Shown piece by piece: positions 5,929 to 7,648 of a stretch of DNA of 7,648 nt. The notes under the pieces are model-generated. The model did not search any database, was not told the origin of the DNA, and saw only the letters and a list, made by a program, of their open reading frames with translations. This stretch comes from Prevotellaceae bacterium UBA2757 (lineage in GTDB: Bacteria > Bacteroidota > Bacteroidia > Bacteroidales > Bacteroidaceae), in the NCBI GenBank assembly GCA_002353215.1, contig DEJD01000070.1:1-7648 (forward strand). The letters are read 5' to 3'. Each line of letters starts with the position of its first letter. The stretch's first letter is position 1. Made by a program: the position numbers and the translations under genes.

Positions 5929-7338
5929 ATGTCTTTAATTAAATCCATTTCAGGAATCCGCGGAACAATAGGCGGAAGAGCAGGAGAAGGACTGAATCCG
6001 CTCGACATCGTTAAGTTCACAAGTGCTTATGCAACTCTGATGCGCCGCAAGGACGGAAACAAAAGCAACAAAATTGTAGTGGGAAGAGACGCACGCATCT
6101 CAGGCGAGATGGTTAAGAACGTCGTTTGCGGCACACTAATGGGTATGGGGTTCGACGTAGTCAATATAGGACTCGCATCCACACCAACAACAGAAGTAGC
6201 CGTAACTATGGAAGGAGCCTGCGGAGGTATCATCATTACTGCAAGCCACAATCCACGCCATTGGAACGCTCTGAAACTGCTTAACAGCAACGGAGAATTC
6301 CTTAATGCAGCAGAAGGCAACGAAGTACTTAAGATTGCAGAACAGGAAGATTTCGACTTTGCAGACGTTGACAATCTCGGAAAATATAAAGAAGACGATA
6401 CATACGACCAGAAACATATAGACTTGGTACTGGGACTCGACCTCGTAGATGTGCCTGCTATCAAAGCAGCCGGATTCAAGGTTGCTTTCGATTCAATCAA
6501 TTCCGTAGGAGGTATAATCCTGCCAAAACTGCTGAAAGCATTGGGAGTAGAAGATGTCACCCCACTCTACAGCGAACCAACTGGCGACTTCCAGCATAAC
6601 CCTGAACCACTTGAGAAAAACCTCTCCGACATCATGAATCTGATGAAGGAAGGTGGCAAGGACGTTGCATTCGTAGTGGATCCTGACGTTGACCGTTTGG
6701 CTTTCATATGTGAAGACGGCACTATGTACGGCGAGGAATACACATTGGTTACAGTAGCTGACTACATTCTGAGTCACACACCAGGCAATACTGTCAGCAA
6801 CCTCTCCTCTACACGAGCCCTGCGCGACATCACAGAGAAATATGGCATGCAATACAATGCTGCAGCCGTAGGTGAAGTAAATGTAGTAACTAAGATGAAA
6901 GAAACTAACACTGTCATAGGTGGCGAAGGCAATGGCGGAGTAATATACCCAGCAGCCCACTACGGCAGAGATGCCTTGGTCGGCATAGCATTGTTCCTCT
7001 CACATCTCGCTCACCAACGTCAGGCAAAGCCTGGATTGACAGTAAGCCAATTGCGTGCTACATATCCTAACTACTTTATTGCAAAGAACCGCATTGACCT
7101 GCAACCATCAACTGATGTGGATGCAATCTTGAAGAAAGTAAAGGAAATGTACACTGGAAAACCAGGCATTGCAGTAAACGATATAGATGGTGTAAAAATC
7201 GACTTTCCAGAGAAGTGGGTACACCTGCGCAAATCAAACACAGAACCAATAATCCGCGTCTATTCAGAAGCAGCCACAATGGAAGCTGCAGACAAGATTG
7301 GCAAAGAAATCATGGACATTGTTTACTCTATGCAGTAA
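5929..7338 (+). CDS. glmM: Phosphoglucosamine mutase (alpha-D-phosphohexomutase family)
   Basis: GlmM converts glucosamine-6-phosphate to glucosamine-1-phosphate, the precursor of UDP-GlcNAc for peptidoglycan and LPS. The 469-residue protein shows the four-domain phosphohexomutase layout: the start motif SGIRGTIG (8-15), the phosphoserine loop TASHNP (104-109) with Ser106, the magnesium loop DPDVDR (251-256) with Asp251, Asp253 and Asp255, the sugar-binding loop GEGNGG (332-337), and the phosphate-binding RKSNTEPIIR (434-443). The sugar loop differs from the GEQSGH-type loop of E. coli GlmM and resembles archaeal enzymes, so activity on other phosphosugars (glucose, mannose) cannot be excluded; I favour GlmM because I recall this type being annotated as glmM in Bacteroidetes. 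It is the last gene of the cluster. The leader aaaaaacataat is A-rich without a Shine-Dalgarno. No truncation or frame defect is seen. Confidence 0.9.
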   Translation: MSLIKSISGIRGTIGGRAGEGLNPLDIVKFTSAYATLMRRKDGNKSNKIVVGRDARISGEMVKNVVCGTLMGMGFDVVNIGLASTPTTEVAVTMEGACGGIIITASHNPRHWNALKLLNSNGEFLNAAEGNEVLKIAEQEDFDFADVDNLGKYKEDDTYDQKHIDLVLGLDLVDVPAIKAAGFKVAFDSINSVGGIILPKLLKALGVEDVTPLYSEPTGDFQHNPEPLEKNLSDIMNLMKEGGKDVAFVVDPDVDRLAFICEDGTMYGEEYTLVTVADYILSHTPGNTVSNLSSTRALRDITEKYGMQYNAAAVGEVNVVTKMKETNTVIGGEGNGGVIYPAAHYGRDALVGIALFLSHLAHQRQAKPGLTVSQLRATYPNYFIAKNRIDLQPSTDVDAILKKVKEMYTGKPGIAVNDIDGVKIDFPEKWVHLRKSNTEPIIRVYSEAATMEAADKIGKEIMDIVYSMQ

Positions 7339-7356
7339 GCATCTAAACCCCAAATA

Positions 7357-7385
7357 CAAATGTTTTGCTACTAAAAAAACATTTG
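7357..7385 (+). other. AT-rich hairpin in the 3' region of glmM
   Basis: A perfect 10-bp stem (caaatgtttt at 7357-7366 with aaaacatttg at 7376-7385) encloses a 9-nt loop, gctactaaa. It lies 18 nt after the glmM stop. No T-tract follows on +, so it is not a classical terminator by itself; it could cap the 3' end of the mRNA or be chance in A/T-rich sequence. Confidence 0.55.
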
Positions 7386-7402
7386 GATTAAATCAAAATA
7401 AA

Positions 7403-7435
7403 AAGAGGCGTGTCAGCTACTTTGACACACCTCTT
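7403..7435. terminator. Bidirectional hairpin terminator between glmM and plsC-like gene
   Basis: A 13-position stem (7403-7415 with 7423-7435) closes on a 7-nt loop, gctactt. The only non-canonical position is C7409 opposite A7429. Downstream on + is attttattattc, and downstream on - is ttttattttgattt. It stands 6 nt beyond the plsC-type stop codon (7444-7442) on the minus strand. As with the terminator at 358-390, the single odd pair is C-A in a plus transcript but U-G wobble in a minus transcript. Confidence 0.9.
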
Positions 7436-7441
7436 ATTTTA

Positions 7442-7648
7442 TTATTCTCTATACTTCTCTTCAAGCCCGCTATTGATTATATCATGCACATGTTGCATGA
7501 GATCTTTGGTATTCATCTTCTTATACTCTTCAGGACTGATAGGCTGATGAATCTTCATGTGAAGTGCCCCCTGACTGACACTATAATCATTGCGTGAGAA
7601 AGTATCGAACGACCCATTAATGGTGATAGGCACAATAGGCAGACCTAT
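7442..7648 (-). CDS. plsC: 1-acyl-sn-glycerol-3-phosphate acyltransferase, C-terminal 68 residues (5' end outside window)
   Basis: PlsC acylates lysophosphatidic acid to phosphatidic acid at the inner membrane. The open frame continues to the window edge, reading GLPIVPITINGSFDTFSR at its start, which is the characteristic late block of PlsC-type acyltransferases (glPIvPvtInGs). It continues with a strand-rich MKIHQPISPEEY element and ends in a helix DLMQHVHDIINSGLEEKYRE, as is usual for the family. The catalytic HX4D and the EGTR-type motif lie upstream, outside the window, so activity cannot be judged. A GTG at 7633 is internal and not the start. The gene converges on glmM and shares its terminator. 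Other members of the acyltransferase family (for example lyso-ornithine-lipid type) are possible. Confidence 0.82.
   Translation of the reverse strand: MGLPIVPITINGSFDTFSRNDYSVSQGALHMKIHQPISPEEYKKMNTKDLMQHVHDIINSGLEEKYRE

Noticed and set aside
6027..6560. A 177-codon open frame on - within glmM
   Set aside because: It is low complexity (Ser/Pro/Leu-rich), as expected for the shadow of a well-coded gene, and it covers the conserved TASHNP region of glmM.
6493..6960. A 155-codon open frame on - within glmM
   Set aside because: It is antisense to the DPDVDR and GEGNGG motifs; the composition looks unnatural and no family is recognised.
7298..7597. A 99-codon open frame on + spanning the glmM end, terminator and plsC-like gene
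   Set aside because: It crosses a strong terminator and is antisense to a recognisable acyltransferase C-terminus.
1..7648. Mobile element, CRISPR, RNA gene or defence system
   Set aside because: No terminal inverted repeats, transposase or integrase motifs, spaced direct repeats, tRNA-like cloverleaf or known defence domains were seen; nearly all coding sequence is accounted for by housekeeping or envelope genes.

Overview
The window looks like chromosomal DNA of a Bacteroidales bacterium, probably near Prevotella/Prevotellaceae (genus is inference). The grounds are: TAnnTTTG-type promoter elements, A-rich leaders without a clear Shine-Dalgarno, a GH97 glycosidase, a FKBP-like lipoprotein resembling the Bacteroidetes DUF4827 family, and an archaeal-style GlmM active-site loop. 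I see no tRNA, rRNA, CRISPR array, transposase, integrase or phage gene. This is mostly a housekeeping region, and I do not see a convincing undescribed multi-gene system.

Layout, left to right. (1) The 3' end of aroB (3-dehydroquinate synthase, shikimate pathway) runs on + from the window edge to 321. (2) A 12-bp tandem repeat and a shared hairpin terminator (358-390) separate it from a convergent minus-strand pair. (3) That pair is nrnA-like (DHH/DHHA1 phosphoesterase, 3548-2448) followed 13 nt later by a secreted retaining-type GH97 glycoside hydrolase (2434-395). (4) A 164-bp A/T-rich divergent promoter region (3549-3712) carries one promoter per strand. (5) A four-gene plus-strand cluster follows: a membrane-anchored coiled-coil protein of unknown function (3713-4582), rpe (4598-5242), a FKBP-like lipoprotein (5239-5916) and glmM (5929-7338). 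Gaps are 15, -4 and 12 nt, so one transcript is likely. (6) A 103-bp convergent intergenic region holds an AT-rich hairpin and a second shared terminator (7403-7435). (7) The 3' end of a plsC-type acyltransferase lies on minus and runs off the window.

How the genes fit together: GlmM supplies glucosamine-1-phosphate for peptidoglycan and LPS, and PlsC makes phosphatidic acid for membranes. The coiled-coil protein and the lipoprotein are predicted envelope components of unknown role. Rpe feeds the pentose-phosphate pathway, AroB starts aromatic synthesis, and NrnA recycles nano-RNA and pAp. GH97 is the only obviously accessory, nutrient-directed gene; it sits behind a housekeeping gene with no SusC/SusD pair visible. 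The most useful observations are the corrected start of the coiled-coil gene, the catalytic class of the GH97 enzyme, the orphan placement of that enzyme, and two terminators whose stems pair better when read on the minus strand.
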